A stretch of 64,000 nucleotides of DNA from Serratia oryzae (GCF_001976145.1 NZ_MOXD01000006.1:285775-349774); one strand, 5' to 3'; positions 9,910 to 19,743 are shown, counted from the first letter of the stretch. The notes: a model not told the origin generated them from the letters alone. Numbers and translations: made by a program.

Positions 9910-10953
9910 ATGTCTGCATTAACCCCCGCCAGTGAAGTCATGCTGCGCCACAGTGATGAATTTGTTGCACGCCGCGTCCTGTTCGCAGGCGATCTGCAGG
10001 ACACCCTGCCGGCCCAATTCGAGGCCGCTGATGTGCGTGTCCACACCCAGCAATACCATCACTGGCAGTTACTGAACCGGATGATGGGCGAAAATGCACA
10101 ATTCGGCCTGACGGTTGACCCGGCCTTCGCTGCCGCTTGCGACACGCTGGTTTATTACTGGCCAAAGAGCAAACAGGAAGCACAATTCCAACTGTGCAAT
10201 CTGCTGTCCTTGCTGCCGGTCGGTGCAGAAATTTTTGTCGTCGGTGAAAACCGCAGCGGTGTGCGCAGCGCAGAACAAACTCTGGAAGGCCATGCCCAGC
10301 TTGCCAAGATCGACAGCGCACGTCGTTGCGGTTTGTATCATGGCCGCATCGATGTTCAGACTGAGTTTGATCTGGCGGACTGGTGGGAAAGCTATCAGTT
10401 GCACGATCTGGAAGTGAAAACCCTGCCGGGCGTGTTCAGCCGTGATGGGCTGGATGTCGGCAGTTCGCTGCTGCTGTCTACGCTGGAAAAACACATGAAA
10501 GGCAAAGTGCTGGATGTGGGTTGCGGTGCCGGTGTCATGGCTGCGGTGCTGTCCAAGCTGTCGCCAAAAATGAAGCTGACGCTGAGCGATGTGAACGCCG
10601 CCGCAGTGGAATCCAGCCGTGCCACGCTGGCCGCTAACGGTATTGAAGGTGAAGTGATCGTCAGTAACGTCTATTCCGACATTACCGGCCGCTTTGACCT
10701 GATCATCTCCAACCCGCCATTCCATGACGGCTTGGCAACCAGCCTGACCGCTGCAGAAACCCTGATCCGTGGTGCCGTAAAACATCTGCCGATCGGTGGG
10801 CAGTTGCGCATTGTGGCCAACGCCTTCCTGCCGTACCCGGATATTCTGGATGCCACCTTTGGCAGCCACGAAGTACTGGCACAGAATGGCCGCTTTAAGG
10901 TGTATCAGGCCACCATTGGCCGCCCACCGCGCGATCCGAAGAAGAAAAAGTAA
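9910..10953 (+). CDS. rsmC: 16S rRNA m2G1207 methyltransferase
   Basis: RsmC methylates G1207 of 16S rRNA in the 30S subunit using S-adenosylmethionine. The 347-residue protein has an N-terminal degenerate methyltransferase-like domain and a C-terminal catalytic domain with the SAM motif VLDVGCGAG and the catalytic SNPPFHDG. The ATG at 9910 ([18 protein letters not shown]) has GAGGAG upstream, although an in-frame codon six residues earlier exists. A clear intrinsic terminator follows 20 bp after the stop. Confidence 0.95.
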   Translation: MSALTPASEVMLRHSDEFVARRVLFAGDLQDTLPAQFEAADVRVHTQQYHHWQLLNRMMGENAQFGLTVDPAFAAACDTLVYYWPKSKQEAQFQLCNLLSLLPVGAEIFVVGENRSGVRSAEQTLEGHAQLAKIDSARRCGLYHGRIDVQTEFDLADWWESYQLHDLEVKTLPGVFSRDGLDVGSSLLLSTLEKHMKGKVLDVGCGAGVMAAVLSKLSPKMKLTLSDVNAAAVESSRATLAANGIEGEVIVSNVYSDITGRFDLIISNPPFHDGLATSLTAAETLIRGAVKHLPIGGQLRIVANAFLPYPDILDATFGSHEVLAQNGRFKVYQATIGRPPRDPKKKK

Positions 10954-10972
10954 CCCTGCATTGTAATGATAC

Positions 10973-10995
10973 GGGCGCACTTCAGCGCCCTTTTT
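10973..10995 (+). terminator. intrinsic terminator of rsmC
   Basis: GGGCGC-ACTTCA-GCGCCC forms a perfect 6-bp GC stem with a 6-nt loop, followed directly by TTTTT. It stands 20 bp after the rsmC stop and just before repeat copy 2. Confidence 0.9.
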
Positions 10996-10998
10996 AGA

Positions 10999-11125
10999 TA
11001 TACCCAAGTTCAATCAAGATGCAGGTAGGCGGCAACTGAGTGAGCCCCCAGGAGCATAGGCCACTATGTGACTGGGGTGAGCAAAGGCAGCCAACACCCC
11101 TGCAGTTTGATTGACGACGGGTATA
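10999..11125. repeat. dispersed palindromic element, copy 2
   Basis: This 127-bp element begins TATACCC and ends GGGTATA. Inner segments are AGGCGGCAACTGAGTGAG, a dyad around CATAGGCCACTATG, and GCAGCCAACACCCCTGCAG. The same blocks recur at 40351-40550. Its right end directly abuts the stop codon of the aldo-keto reductase gene, so it acts as the whole 3' flank of that gene. Confidence 0.75.
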
Positions 11126-12118
11126 TTAGCCGTTAATAAACTCCATCCCCACCTGCGTATAACGCGCGCCAGCCACGCCTGCCAGTGGGAATACCGCCTC
11201 GATCGCCGCCAGTTCCTGCGCGCTCAGCGTTATCTCTGCCGCCGCAGCGTTCTCTTCCAGATAGCGCCTGCGCTTGGTGCCTGGGATCGGCACAATATGT
11301 TCCCCTTGTGCCATCACCCACGCCAGTGCCAACTGTGAAGGGGCAACCCCCTTGTGCCGCGCCAATTCACTGACTTTTTCCACCAGAGCGAGGTTGCGGG
11401 CGAAGTTTTCGCCCTGGAAACGCGGATTACCACGGCGGAAATCGTCCTCAGCCAGATCTTCCGAGCGTTGGATCGCCCCGGTCAGAAAACCGCGCCCCAG
11501 CGGGCTGTAAGCGACAAAACCAATGCCCAACCGTTCGCAGGCCGCAAGCTGCCCTTGCTCCGCATCCCGCGTCCACAGCGAATATTCGGTCTGTAGTGCG
11601 GTAATCGGATGCACTTTGTGCGCCCGCTCCAGTGTGGCAACCGAGGCTTCGCTTAAACCGATATAGCGGATTTTGCCCTCTGTAATCAGATCCGCCATGG
11701 TGCCCACCACCTCTTCGATCGGCACCTGCGGATCAACGCGGTGCTGATAATAAAGATCGATGGTTTCCACCCCCAAGCGTTGCAGGCTGCCTTCGACCGA
11801 GCGGCGGATATATGCCGGTTTGCTGTTCACACCACGAGCGCTGGGATCGGCCGGATCGCGCACAATGCCGAACTTAGTCGCCAGAAATACGCTATCGCGC
11901 TTGCCTTTGAGCGCTTTGCCAAGCAGTTGCTCATTGGTATGCGGGCCGTACATATCGGCAGTATCCAGCAGCGTGATGCCCAGCTCCAATGCCCGGTGCA
12001 GCGTGGCGATCGCCTCTTTTTCATCGCTGGCGGTGGAGTAAAAGTCGCTCATTCCCATGCAGCCTAAACCCAGAGCCGAAACGACGGGGCCGTTAGAACC
12101 TAATTGACGTTGTTGCAT
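11126..12118 (-). CDS. aldo/keto reductase
   Basis: An NADPH-dependent aldo-keto reductase of the AKR13-like (yakc/IolS) group, cytoplasmic; its carbonyl substrate cannot be told from sequence. The 330-residue protein has the catalytic set: D and Y in DTADMYG, K in ATKFG, and H in YYQHRVDP. It also has the C-terminal cofactor segment [14 protein letters not shown]. The ATG at 12118 has GAGGA upstream. It is divergent from a LysR regulator, which probably controls it. The stop codon abuts a dispersed repeat. Confidence 0.9.
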   Translation of the reverse strand: MQQRQLGSNGPVVSALGLGCMGMSDFYSTASDEKEAIATLHRALELGITLLDTADMYGPHTNEQLLGKALKGKRDSVFLATKFGIVRDPADPSARGVNSKPAYIRRSVEGSLQRLGVETIDLYYQHRVDPQVPIEEVVGTMADLITEGKIRYIGLSEASVATLERAHKVHPITALQTEYSLWTRDAEQGQLAACERLGIGFVAYSPLGRGFLTGAIQRSEDLAEDDFRRGNPRFQGENFARNLALVEKVSELARHKGVAPSQLALAWVMAQGEHIVPIPGTKRRRYLEENAAAAEITLSAQELAAIEAVFPLAGVAGARYTQVGMEFING

Positions 12119-12149
12119 TGTGCTGTCCTCAGTGAGCGGTCTATATCGC

Positions 12150-12166
12150 AACAAAGTCTGGTTGTT
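12150..12166. promoter_or_regulatory. candidate LysR operator between reductase and lysR
   Basis: Inverted repeat AACAA-N7-TTGTT in the 119-bp divergent gap between the aldo-keto reductase and its LysR neighbour. Size and spacing fit LysR-type boxes. The call rests on symmetry and position only. Confidence 0.4.
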
Positions 12167-12237
12167 TACGCAGCAAAGATAAATAATGAAGATTGCACAT
12201 CACTGTTCATAATTGACTAACAATGGCGGGCGGAAAG

Positions 12238-13140
12238 ATGGATCAAATTCAGGCCATGCGTATCTTTACCCGGATCGTCGAGCTGGGCAGCTTCAGCCGC
12301 GCGGCTGAGCGCCTGCAGTTGCCGCGTGCCACAGTGAGTAATGCGTTAAAGTGGCTGGAGCAGCGGCTCGGCGTGCGCCTGCTGCTGCGCACCACGCGGC
12401 AGGTACATATCACTGCCGAAGGTACGCTGTACTATCAACACTGCCTGCAACTGCTGGATGCGCTGGAAGAGGCGGATACGTTATTCCATCAGCATAAGCA
12501 GCAACCGGCGGGTAAAGTGCGTATCGATATGCCGCATTCGCTGGCGCGGGAGATTGTCATCCCGGCGCTGGCGGATTTTTACCAGCGGTACCCGGAGATT
12601 GAGCTGGCGCTGGGTGCTAACGACACCCATGTGGATCTGCTGCGTGAAGGCGTGGACTGCGTGCTACGCGCCTGGGAAACCGAAGACGATACCCTGGTTG
12701 CGCGGCTGATAGCCCAGATGCCGCAGCTGACCTGCGCGTCGCCTGCTTATCTGCAAGCGTTCGGCACGCCGCAGTCGATCGACGATCTGCAACACCATCA
12801 GGCCGTGGGTTATTTCTCGCTGGTCAACAACCGTAACTATCCATTGGAATTCTGTCGTAACGGCAAGCTCGAATTACGTGAATTACCCAGCAAGCTGAGC
12901 GTCAGCGGAGCCGATGCTTATACCAGCGCCTGCCGCGCCGGGATGGGATTGATTCAGGCCTCCCGCTACTCGGTGGCTCCCTGGTTGCAGACAGGAGAAA
13001 TGGTGGAAGTGTTGGCCGCAACACCGCCGCCACCGATGCCGATCTACATCATGTATCCCCCTGGCCGTTTCCTCGCGCCACGCGTCAGGGTATTGATTGA
13101 TTGGCTGATTACTCTGTTTGATGGTTATCATCAACGCTGA
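12238..13140 (+). CDS. LysR-family transcriptional regulator
   Basis: A 300-residue LysR-type regulator. The N-terminal winged helix-turn-helix is in FSRAAERLQLPRATVSNAL, and a periplasmic-binding-like effector domain covers about residues 90-295. I took the ATG at 12238 (MDQIQAMRIFTRIVELGSF), the usual start in this subgroup; an ATG five codons earlier is also possible. It is divergent from the aldo-keto reductase gene, its likely target. An inverted repeat GGCGTTT / AAACGCC follows the stop. Confidence 0.88.
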   Translation: MDQIQAMRIFTRIVELGSFSRAAERLQLPRATVSNALKWLEQRLGVRLLLRTTRQVHITAEGTLYYQHCLQLLDALEEADTLFHQHKQQPAGKVRIDMPHSLAREIVIPALADFYQRYPEIELALGANDTHVDLLREGVDCVLRAWETEDDTLVARLIAQMPQLTCASPAYLQAFGTPQSIDDLQHHQAVGYFSLVNNRNYPLEFCRNGKLELRELPSKLSVSGADAYTSACRAGMGLIQASRYSVAPWLQTGEMVEVLAATPPPPMPIYIMYPPGRFLAPRVRVLIDWLITLFDGYHQR

Positions 13141-13185
13141 TGAGGCGTTTTTTCCAGCAAACGCCCTCAAACCAGGAAATAACTA

Positions 13186-13213
13186 TTGACGTACCCGCCA
13201 AAATCTCTAGAAT
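13186..13213 (+). promoter_or_regulatory. sigma-70 promoter of the leucine tRNA operon
   Basis: TTGACG and TAGAAT separated by 16 bp, then a GC-rich stretch TCGCCTCCG of the kind found at stable-RNA promoters. It lies 41 bp before the first tRNA-Leu. Confidence 0.75.
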
Positions 13214-13254
13214 TCGCCTCCGTGGTAGCGTTACTCCGGTAATGTTTCTGGTAT

Positions 13255-13341
13255 GCGAAGGTGGCGGAATTGGTAGACGCGCTAGCTTCAGGTGTTAGTG
13301 TCCTTACGGACGTGAGGGTTCAAGTCCCTCTCTTCGCACCA
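13255..13341 (+). tRNA. tRNA-Leu (CAG), first of three
   Basis: An 87-nt class II tRNA with encoded CCA. The anticodon loop CTTCAGG gives anticodon CAG. The variable arm pairs GTCC with GGAC, and the T loop GTTCAAGTC is standard. It corresponds to the E. coli leuQPV triplet, which lies in the same neighbourhood next to rsmC. Confidence 0.97.
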
Positions 13342-13374
13342 ATAACCACATGATTTATATTGCACAGCATCAAT

Positions 13375-13461
13375 GCGAAGGTGGCGGAATTGGTAGACGC
13401 GCTAGCTTCAGGTGTTAGTGTTCTTACGGACGTGAGGGTTCAAGTCCCTCTCTTCGCACCA
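13375..13461 (+). tRNA. tRNA-Leu (CAG), second of three
   Basis: Identical to its neighbours except one C-to-T change in the variable arm (GTTC instead of GTCC), which leaves a G-U pair in the arm. CCA is encoded. It lies 33 bp after the first copy. Confidence 0.97.
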
Positions 13462-13499
13462 AGCTGGTGATATAAATCAAAAGCAACAACATCGACTGT

Positions 13500-13586
13500 G
13501 CGAAGGTGGCGGAATTGGTAGACGCGCTAGCTTCAGGTGTTAGTGTCCTTACGGACGTGAGGGTTCAAGTCCCTCTCTTCGCACCA
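13500..13586 (+). tRNA. tRNA-Leu (CAG), third of three
   Basis: Same 87-nt sequence as the first copy, with CCA encoded, 38 bp after the second. No clear T-run terminator is visible in the 77 bp that follow before yjjZ. Confidence 0.97.
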
Positions 13587-13663
13587 ATTGATGAATTCTC
13601 TCCCGTTTATCCCCGTATTAAACCCTTTGAAAATCCAACACGCTCATGCGTGATTTTGTCGTT

Positions 13664-13948
13664 TTAACCAAAGCTGAAATGCAGGCTGATAGCGGCGACT
13701 CCACCTGCCAGTGCCATAAATGACGGCAGCAGCAGATAATGGCGCAGTTGGCTGTTAAACAGCATCACCAGCGTCGCCAGCATGGCAATGACGATCAGAG
13801 TGCGCAATTGCATCATGTTGAGGTCAATCAGCGCGATTAACGGCATCAGGGCGCAGGGTAACAATATGCCCCAAGCGCTGGCCAACCGCTTGCCTAAGCA
13901 CCCACTGACGATCCACAACCCACATGCGGTGATCATCGCAGCAATCAT
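13664..13948 (-). CDS. yjjZ: DUF1435 membrane protein YjjZ
   Basis: A 94-residue hydrophobic protein with about three membrane segments (roughly 1-12, 25-60 and 72-92) and no charged domain. It resembles the DUF1435 protein YjjZ and keeps its E. coli place beside the leucine tRNAs; fhuF, the E. coli neighbour, is not here. A near-consensus Fur box lies 20 bp upstream, so iron repression is likely. The ATG at 13948 is used; another ATG four codons in is possible. Function unknown. Confidence 0.75.
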   Translation of the reverse strand: MIAAMITACGLWIVSGCLGKRLASAWGILLPCALMPLIALIDLNMMQLRTLIVIAMLATLVMLFNSQLRHYLLLPSFMALAGGVAAISLHFSFG

Positions 13949-13967
13949 GATAACCCCAGCCTTAAAT

Positions 13968-13986
13968 GATAATGATAACCAATATC
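13968..13986. promoter_or_regulatory. Fur box upstream of yjjZ
   Basis: GATAATGATAACCAATATC matches the 19-bp Fur consensus at 17 positions. It is 20 bp upstream of yjjZ and 224 bp upstream of the divergent diguanylate cyclase gene, so yjjZ is the likelier target. Confidence 0.8.
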
Positions 13987-14209
13987 ATATAATACTTTTT
14001 TTCCCTGCGCATCATTTTCACTCACCCGCTGGAACACAGATGACAGCCTGGCGAAAAAATGATAATTTGACTTAAGAAAATTCTTATAAATATTAGTATA
14101 TTAATAATAATTAACTAAAACCATTCATCGCAGGTGCTTAATTCACGCACCAGGAATTTTCACAACCTTATTTTTCCGGCAGAACAATTAGGCAAAGAGT
14201 GATCCCTGT

Positions 14210-15283
14210 ATGAGCGCGCGTTCTTATCTGGAGCTGCAAAACAGCAAGCACCGTTTATCTTTATTGCTTTTCTTATCAATGAATGCCGCCTCTGCCCTCT
14301 TTACTTTAATGGTCCCCTTTCAGGTGACCCCGGCGTTTACCTTGCCCTTGATCGGCATTCCTCTGTTCTGCCTGGCGGCATTGGGCTATGCGCTGCGCTC
14401 ACCACAGAAATACATCAGAAAGCTAAATCTGTTTGCTACGATTCTCGGGCTCCTGTGGGCAGCACATATTTACGTCAAGCATCAATACAGCCCCAACGAT
14501 AATCACAGCTTTCTGTTAATCAGCCTGTTCAGCATTTTCTTTATCAGCGCAATCTCCCTGACAGATAACGTGATGGCCTTCTGCCTGAACGCCGTGCCTT
14601 CAGCGCTGACCATTCTGTGGTTGGACGATATGCAGAATACTCTGCGCATCCTGTTCACCATTCTGCTGCCGATCGTGGCCTTTTCGCTTCATCATCTGAT
14701 GCTGAAACGCAGCGAAATCTTTACCCAGAATCTGGTGGCCCGCCTGTATCACGAGCGCGATAAGTTCAGCGATCTGAGCATGTTGGATCCGTTAACCGGC
14801 CTGTATAACCGCCGTGGGCTGGAAAACAAGCTCAACCAGTTACTCGCGCCCACCGCAGGCCACCATTTCGTATTGCTGCTCGATGTCGATCATTTCAAGG
14901 CCTACAACGATCGCTACGGCCATACCATGGGCGATCAGGCTTTGCTTCAGGTGGCCACCGCCATTCGCGATACGGTGCGTTCACGGGATATTGTCGTGCG
15001 TTACGGTGGTGAGGAGTTTCTGGTGCTGCTGATCAACGTCAGCGCAGAGTACGCGGCTTCTCTGGCAGAAAACGTGCGTCAATGCGTGCAGGAACTGCGC
15101 ATTCCCCATCACCGCGATCCGCTGGAGATTACTAAGGTAACGCTGAGCGCCGGTATTGCCATGTTGGAAGAACTGAACGTTGACGCCGCCATCTGTGCCG
15201 CCGACAGCGCGCTGTATCGGGCAAAAAGCCATGGCCGTAACAATATTCAACAGGCCTGCAGCCCGCATGCCGCTTCGTCTTGA
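14210..15283 (+). CDS. membrane diguanylate cyclase
   Basis: Makes cyclic di-GMP from two GTP at the inner membrane. The first 165 of 357 residues form about six hydrophobic segments of a membrane sensor region. The GGDEF domain follows from about residue 185, with DPLTGLYNRRG, the active site GGEEF at 266-270, and an RxxD product-inhibition site at 257-260. An active, feedback-inhibited enzyme is therefore expected. The signal sensed is unknown. It stands alone between yjjZ and ampH. Confidence 0.92.
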   Translation: MSARSYLELQNSKHRLSLLLFLSMNAASALFTLMVPFQVTPAFTLPLIGIPLFCLAALGYALRSPQKYIRKLNLFATILGLLWAAHIYVKHQYSPNDNHSFLLISLFSIFFISAISLTDNVMAFCLNAVPSALTILWLDDMQNTLRILFTILLPIVAFSLHHLMLKRSEIFTQNLVARLYHERDKFSDLSMLDPLTGLYNRRGLENKLNQLLAPTAGHHFVLLLDVDHFKAYNDRYGHTMGDQALLQVATAIRDTVRSRDIVVRYGGEEFLVLLINVSAEYAASLAENVRQCVQELRIPHHRDPLEITKVTLSAGIAMLEELNVDAAICAADSALYRAKSHGRNNIQQACSPHAASS

Positions 15284-15426
15284 TGGCCAGCACGGCCTTG
15301 CGGCGCGCCATGGCGGTAAAAATTTCTCTGCCGCCACGTTTTACACATGTCATTCCGGCAATCGCGCATTACACTAAGAAGCGACTTTTGCCGTTCCCTG
15401 CAGCATTTTAAAATGGAAAACGACCG

Positions 15427-16569
15427 TTGAAGACCTCACTCTCCGCTTTATTGCTGGCGCTGGGCCTGTGTGCCACGCCGCTGGTCAGCCAGGCCGCCGC
15501 AACTCAACTGACGTCACAGATTGTCGATCAATATGCCGAACATATCTTCTTCAACAGCGGTGCGACCGGCATGGCGCTGGTGGTCATCGATAATAATCAG
15601 GTGGTCAACCGCAGCTTTGGTGATACCAAACCGGGTAACGATCAGCGCCCACGCCCAGACTCCCTGATCCGCATTGCGTCTATCACCAAGCTGATGACCA
15701 GCGAAGTGATGGTCAAGATGGCAGCAGAAGGTAAGGTAAAGCTCACCGATCCACTGCGTAAATACGCCCCTAAAGGGGCTTATGTGCCGTCTTACAATGC
15801 ACGCCAGCCGATTACACTGTTGAACTTGGCCACGCACACCAGTGCCCTGCCGCGTGAACACCCCGGCAAAAAACCGCCAAAAACCCCGGTATTCACCTGG
15901 CCAACCAAAACCCAGCGCTGGCAGTGGCTGGCGCACGCCAGCATCACCGTGCCGCCGGGTGTACGCGCCGCTTACTCGAATCTGGCCTACGATCTGCTGG
16001 CTGATGCGCTGTCACGCGCCGCAGGCAAGTCCTACAACGCTCTGCTGCGCGAAAAGATCACCGCTCCGCTCGGCATGGTGGATACCACGCTGACGCCCAG
16101 CGCCGAGCAATGTTCACGCCTGATGGTGGCCGCCAGCGGGCCAAGCGCCTGCCGCGATACTACCGCCGCCGCAGGCAGCGGCGGCGTCTATTCCACCCCG
16201 CGTGATATGCAGCGCTGGATGCAGCAGTTCCTGTCCTCCAACGTCACCGGTGCGCGCAAGCCAACGGCGATGAGCGAGCAGACCATGTATTTCCAGCGTA
16301 AGGATCTGGCTTCGCTGAAGGGGATGGATGTCCCTGGCCAAGCTGATGCACTGGGGCTAGGTTGGGTTTACATGGCCCCGAAAGATGGCCTGCCGGGTAT
16401 CATTCAGAAAACCGGCGGCGGCGGTGGCTTTATTACCTATATGGCGATGGTGCCGCAGAAAAATATCGGCGTCTTCGTGGTGGTAACCCGCTCAGAATTA
16501 ACCAAGTTCACCAATATGAGCGATCCGGTCAACCGGCTGGTGGGGGATTTGGTGGCCAATAAAGGCTAA
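15427..16569 (+). CDS. ampH: AmpH-type D-alanyl-D-alanine carboxypeptidase/endopeptidase
   Basis: A periplasmic low-molecular-weight penicillin-binding protein of the class C beta-lactamase fold, which trims peptidoglycan peptides. The 380-residue protein has a Sec signal peptide (residues 1-23), catalytic SITK at 85-88, YSN at 183-185, and KTGGGGG in the last quarter. It is collinear with E. coli AmpH. A TTG start at 15427 is taken because the signal peptide begins immediately there; the nearest ATG, at 15413, is out of frame. A strong hairpin terminator follows. Confidence 0.93.
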   Translation: MKTSLSALLLALGLCATPLVSQAAATQLTSQIVDQYAEHIFFNSGATGMALVVIDNNQVVNRSFGDTKPGNDQRPRPDSLIRIASITKLMTSEVMVKMAAEGKVKLTDPLRKYAPKGAYVPSYNARQPITLLNLATHTSALPREHPGKKPPKTPVFTWPTKTQRWQWLAHASITVPPGVRAAYSNLAYDLLADALSRAAGKSYNALLREKITAPLGMVDTTLTPSAEQCSRLMVAASGPSACRDTTAAAGSGGVYSTPRDMQRWMQQFLSSNVTGARKPTAMSEQTMYFQRKDLASLKGMDVPGQADALGLGWVYMAPKDGLPGIIQKTGGGGGFITYMAMVPQKNIGVFVVVTRSELTKFTNMSDPVNRLVGDLVANKG

Positions 16570-16578
16570 TGGTCAGGG

Positions 16579-16608
16579 TACAGGGCGAGGTTATTCGCCC
16601 TGTATTTT
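16579..16608. terminator. intrinsic terminator between ampH and hpaA
   Basis: A perfect 10-bp stem TACAGGGCGA / TCGCCCTGTA with a 6-nt loop, followed by TTTTAT on the plus strand. It sits 10 bp after the ampH stop and at the end of the convergent hpaA, so it may serve both. Confidence 0.85.
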
Positions 16609-17488
16609 ATCGAGCGCGATAGGCTGAGGGCGAGCACCCTGCCAGCCGGTTGAAGAAGCGGGCAAAATAGGCCGGATCTTTGAAGCCCAGATTATAGGCG
16701 GTCTCATGCACCGTAAAAGCGCTGAACAGCAGCATACGTTTGGCCTCACGCAGCATCCGGTCGAAAATCAGCCGCTTCGGTGACCGATTGGCAAAGCGGC
16801 GACACAAATCATTGAGGCGTGATTCCGTCACCCCCAGCGCCTGGGCATATTCCGGCACCGGCAGATGATCGCGGAAGTGTTCATCCACCATCTGATTAAA
16901 GCGCTGGAACAGTTTCAGCTCGCTGCGCATCCCGCTGGCCGCCTTGTCTTCCAACGAAGTATTACGCAGCAGTAACGTAAATACCGCCTGCGCCAATAAT
17001 ACCAGCGTCTGTTCACGGCCCATCATCTTCTGGCTGAATTCACGGCGGATCAGTGCCCAATAATGGCTGAGCGCCGCCAGTTCCTGCGGCGCATCGGCCA
17101 ATGAGAGGCAGATACCCGGCATATCCAGCGTCAGGCTGCTGCCGGGGTATAACCGCTCCAGCACCGGCCAGATCAGCTCCTGGCGCACCGTCAGCACATG
17201 GCCATCGCTGTCCGGTTCGGTGAAAAAGGCATGCGGCACCGAAGGCGGCGTCAGGATAAATAAAGGCGCTTGCACCGAATAGTGCTGATCGTCGAGCTGC
17301 AGCTCGATCTTGCCGGTTTCCAGAAAGTGCACCTGAAAAAAGCTTTCATGCCAATGCACCTGCATATCACGGCCGAAAAACGCCGCCAGGCCCGCGAAGG
17401 TTTCGTAGTGCACTTCATCGGCGGCGTAATGCGCGTCATACTCTTTGCAAATATCGATATTGACGATAAAGCCGGTATTTTTCTGCAC
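16607..17488 (-). CDS. hpaA: AraC-family regulator of 4-hydroxyphenylacetate catabolism
   Basis: In E. coli W, HpaA activates the hydroxylase genes hpaBC in response to 4-hydroxyphenylacetate. The 293-residue protein has an AraC-type cupin effector domain (HWHESFFQVHF, FILTPPSVPHAF) and a C-terminal double helix-turn-helix ending AYNLGFKDPAYFARFFNRLAG. I take a GTG start at 17488 because GGAGG lies 5 nt before it; longer frames run into hpaX. It follows hpaX by 58 bp. Its usual target hpaBC is not in the window, so the partner genes must lie elsewhere or be absent. Confidence 0.9.
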   Translation of the reverse strand: MQKNTGFIVNIDICKEYDAHYAADEVHYETFAGLAAFFGRDMQVHWHESFFQVHFLETGKIELQLDDQHYSVQAPLFILTPPSVPHAFFTEPDSDGHVLTVRQELIWPVLERLYPGSSLTLDMPGICLSLADAPQELAALSHYWALIRREFSQKMMGREQTLVLLAQAVFTLLLRNTSLEDKAASGMRSELKLFQRFNQMVDEHFRDHLPVPEYAQALGVTESRLNDLCRRFANRSPKRLIFDRMLREAKRMLLFSAFTVHETAYNLGFKDPAYFARFFNRLAGCSPSAYRAR

Positions 17489-17546
17489 GTTGTCCTCCGG
17501 TGATGAGAAGAGCGGGGGTTCAAATGCTACCCCCTGATTTTTTAAT

Positions 17547-18917
17547 TTAAGGCGTGGCACGCGGCCGCGAATCTTTCATCGGGATACGCCATACCAGCAC
17601 GGCACCGATAATCAGCAACGCCGAAACAAAATACAGCCCGGAGTTGAAACTGCCGGTGACGTCCTTAAACCAGCCGATCAGCAGCGGGCTGACCGCCGAA
17701 CCGATATTGCCGGTAGCGTTGATCACCGCAATCCCTACCGCACGCGCCTCAAAGCTAATCGACTGATCGGGCGTGGTCCAGAAGATCGCCATCGCCGTAA
17801 AGGAGCCGACGGATGCCATCACAATCCCCAGCAGTTGGATCATGCTGTGGTTGGTGGCCGAAGCCAGCAGCCAACCCGCAGCGGCAAACAGGTAGGGCAA
17901 CGCGGTGTGGTATTTACGCTCCTGCAACCGATCCGAACGTTTACTCCACCAAATCATACCGGCGATAGTACAGATCTGCGGGATCGCCGCCAGAATGCCG
18001 ATGACAATGTTACTGCTGCCCTGATTAAAGCTTTGCAGGATCTGCGGCGTCCAGATATTGATGGCGCTCAGGGTGTTGGTCAGGCAGAAATAGGCCAACG
18101 TATACATCAGCACCACTGGCGTCAGCACTTCACGCCACAGGCTGCGCTGCTGCAAAGCCCGATGGCTACTCGGCCCTTCCGGCTGCACCAGTTGCAGTTT
18201 ATCCGCCTCCATCATCGCCTGCAGGCTGCTTTTCTCTTCGTCCGTCAGCCATTTGGCTTTGGCTGGCGTATCGTCGAGATAGAACCACACCACCACACCC
18301 AGGATCACCGATGGAATGCCTTCCAGCAGGAACAGCCATTGCCAGCCTTTCAGGTTCATCATGCCGTCCATCGCCAGAATGTAGCCGGACACTAGCGAAC
18401 CCAACGCCATGGTTACCGGCATGGCAATCATAAACAACGCATTGGCACGGGCGCGGTAGAACGCCGGGAACCAGTAGGTGAGATAGACCAGGATCCCCGG
18501 CAGGAAGCCCGCCTCGGTGATACCGACGATCATCCGCAGGATATACAGGCTGGTTGGCCCGGTGGCGAACATGGTGCAGGTGGAAGCGATGCCCCACAGC
18601 ACCATAATGGTGGCGATCCAGCGCCGTGCACCTACCCTGCTCAGCATCATGTTGCTGGGGATGCCGAAAATCACGTAGGTGACATAAAACAGCGTTGCGG
18701 CCATGCCGAACATGGTGGAGCTAAGACCGAGGTCTTGCTTCATGGTCAAACCGGCAAACCCGATGTTGATGCGGTCAAGAAACGAGAAAACAAACAACAC
18801 AAATAAGAAAATAATCAGGCGCCGAAATAACTTTTTAATCACCGACTGCTCGGTAGCGGTTAACGCTTTATGTTGCTGTGCCGGGTTGAACGGTTTCAGC
18901 GAATCGACGTTGCTCAT
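17547..18917 (-). CDS. hpaX: 4-hydroxyphenylacetate permease, MFS
   Basis: An anion:cation symporter of the major facilitator superfamily that imports 4-hydroxyphenylacetate across the inner membrane. The 456-residue protein has about 12 hydrophobic segments, the SFLDRINIGFAGLTM start of the family, a central loop near 215-265, and WTTPDQSISFEARAVGIA in the second half. It lies 11 bp after hpaI, clearly in the same operon, and before hpaA, as in E. coli W. Confidence 0.93.
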   Translation of the reverse strand: MSNVDSLKPFNPAQQHKALTATEQSVIKKLFRRLIIFLFVLFVFSFLDRINIGFAGLTMKQDLGLSSTMFGMAATLFYVTYVIFGIPSNMMLSRVGARRWIATIMVLWGIASTCTMFATGPTSLYILRMIVGITEAGFLPGILVYLTYWFPAFYRARANALFMIAMPVTMALGSLVSGYILAMDGMMNLKGWQWLFLLEGIPSVILGVVVWFYLDDTPAKAKWLTDEEKSSLQAMMEADKLQLVQPEGPSSHRALQQRSLWREVLTPVVLMYTLAYFCLTNTLSAINIWTPQILQSFNQGSSNIVIGILAAIPQICTIAGMIWWSKRSDRLQERKYHTALPYLFAAAGWLLASATNHSMIQLLGIVMASVGSFTAMAIFWTTPDQSISFEARAVGIAVINATGNIGSAVSPLLIGWFKDVTGSFNSGLYFVSALLIIGAVLVWRIPMKDSRPRATP

Positions 18918-18928
18918 AGTGACTCCGA

Positions 18929-19723
18929 TTAGTAGACGCCCGGGGATTGCTCTGCCGGTTTGCCACGCTTGAATTGACTTGCCAAGGATTCAGCCGCCCG
19001 CGCCAGCAGAGTGGTATCCACCCCAACGGCAACGAACAGCGCGCCAGACTCCAGATAATGCCGCGCCAGTTCCCTCTGAGCAGTCAGAATGCCAGGAGCT
19101 TTGCCAGCAGCGCTGATGCGTGCGATGGCATCATCAATGGTGCGTTGCACTTCCGGGTGCTGCGGATTGCCCGCAAACCCCATATCGGCACTGAGATCCG
19201 CCGGGCCGATAAACACACCGTCCACGCCTTCCACCTGCAAAATGGCATCCAAATTGCTCACCGCTTCACGGGTTTCGATCTGCACCAGTACGCACATCTG
19301 GCTGTCGGCCTGCTGCAGATAGTTAGGCACCCGGTTCCAGCGTGATGCTCGAGCCAGCGCACTGCCCACGCCACGGATACCGTGTGGCGGATAGCGGGTG
19401 GCGCGCACTGCTGCCAGTGCCTGTTCAGCGTTCTGGATCATTGGGATCAGCAAGGTTTGTGCCCCCACGTCCAGCAGTTGTTTGATCAGCACCGCATCGT
19501 TCCAGGCCGGGCGCACCACCGGATGGCTGGGATAAGGTGCCACTGCCTGCAGTTGGCTAAGCACCGTCTGCACGTTGTTCGGTGCGTGTTCACCGTCGAT
19601 CAGCAGCCAGTCGAACCCGGCTCCGGCCAGCAGTTCGGCGCTGTAGCTGCTGCATAGCCCTAGCCACAGGCCGATCTGCGGGCGTTTGTCCCGCAAGGCC
19701 TGTTTAAATTGGTTAGTTAGCAT
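18929..19723 (-). CDS. hpaI: 4-hydroxy-2-oxoheptane-1,7-dioate aldolase
   Basis: The last pathway enzyme: a class II, metal-dependent aldolase giving pyruvate and succinic semialdehyde. The 264-residue protein matches HpaI, with [29 protein letters not shown], and the metal and pyruvate site around QIETREA and [10 protein letters not shown]. The ATG at 19723 has GGAGAA upstream. The frame stays open far upstream only because it crosses a 78-bp tandem repeat; that extension is not part of the enzyme. An ATG at 19735 is a possible alternative. Confidence 0.95.
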   Translation of the reverse strand: MLTNQFKQALRDKRPQIGLWLGLCSSYSAELLAGAGFDWLLIDGEHAPNNVQTVLSQLQAVAPYPSHPVVRPAWNDAVLIKQLLDVGAQTLLIPMIQNAEQALAAVRATRYPPHGIRGVGSALARASRWNRVPNYLQQADSQMCVLVQIETREAVSNLDAILQVEGVDGVFIGPADLSADMGFAGNPQHPEVQRTIDDAIARISAAGKAPGILTAQRELARHYLESGALFVAVGVDTTLLARAAESLASQFKRGKPAEQSPGVY

Positions 19724-19743
19724 TGTGTTCTCCATTAGGTATT

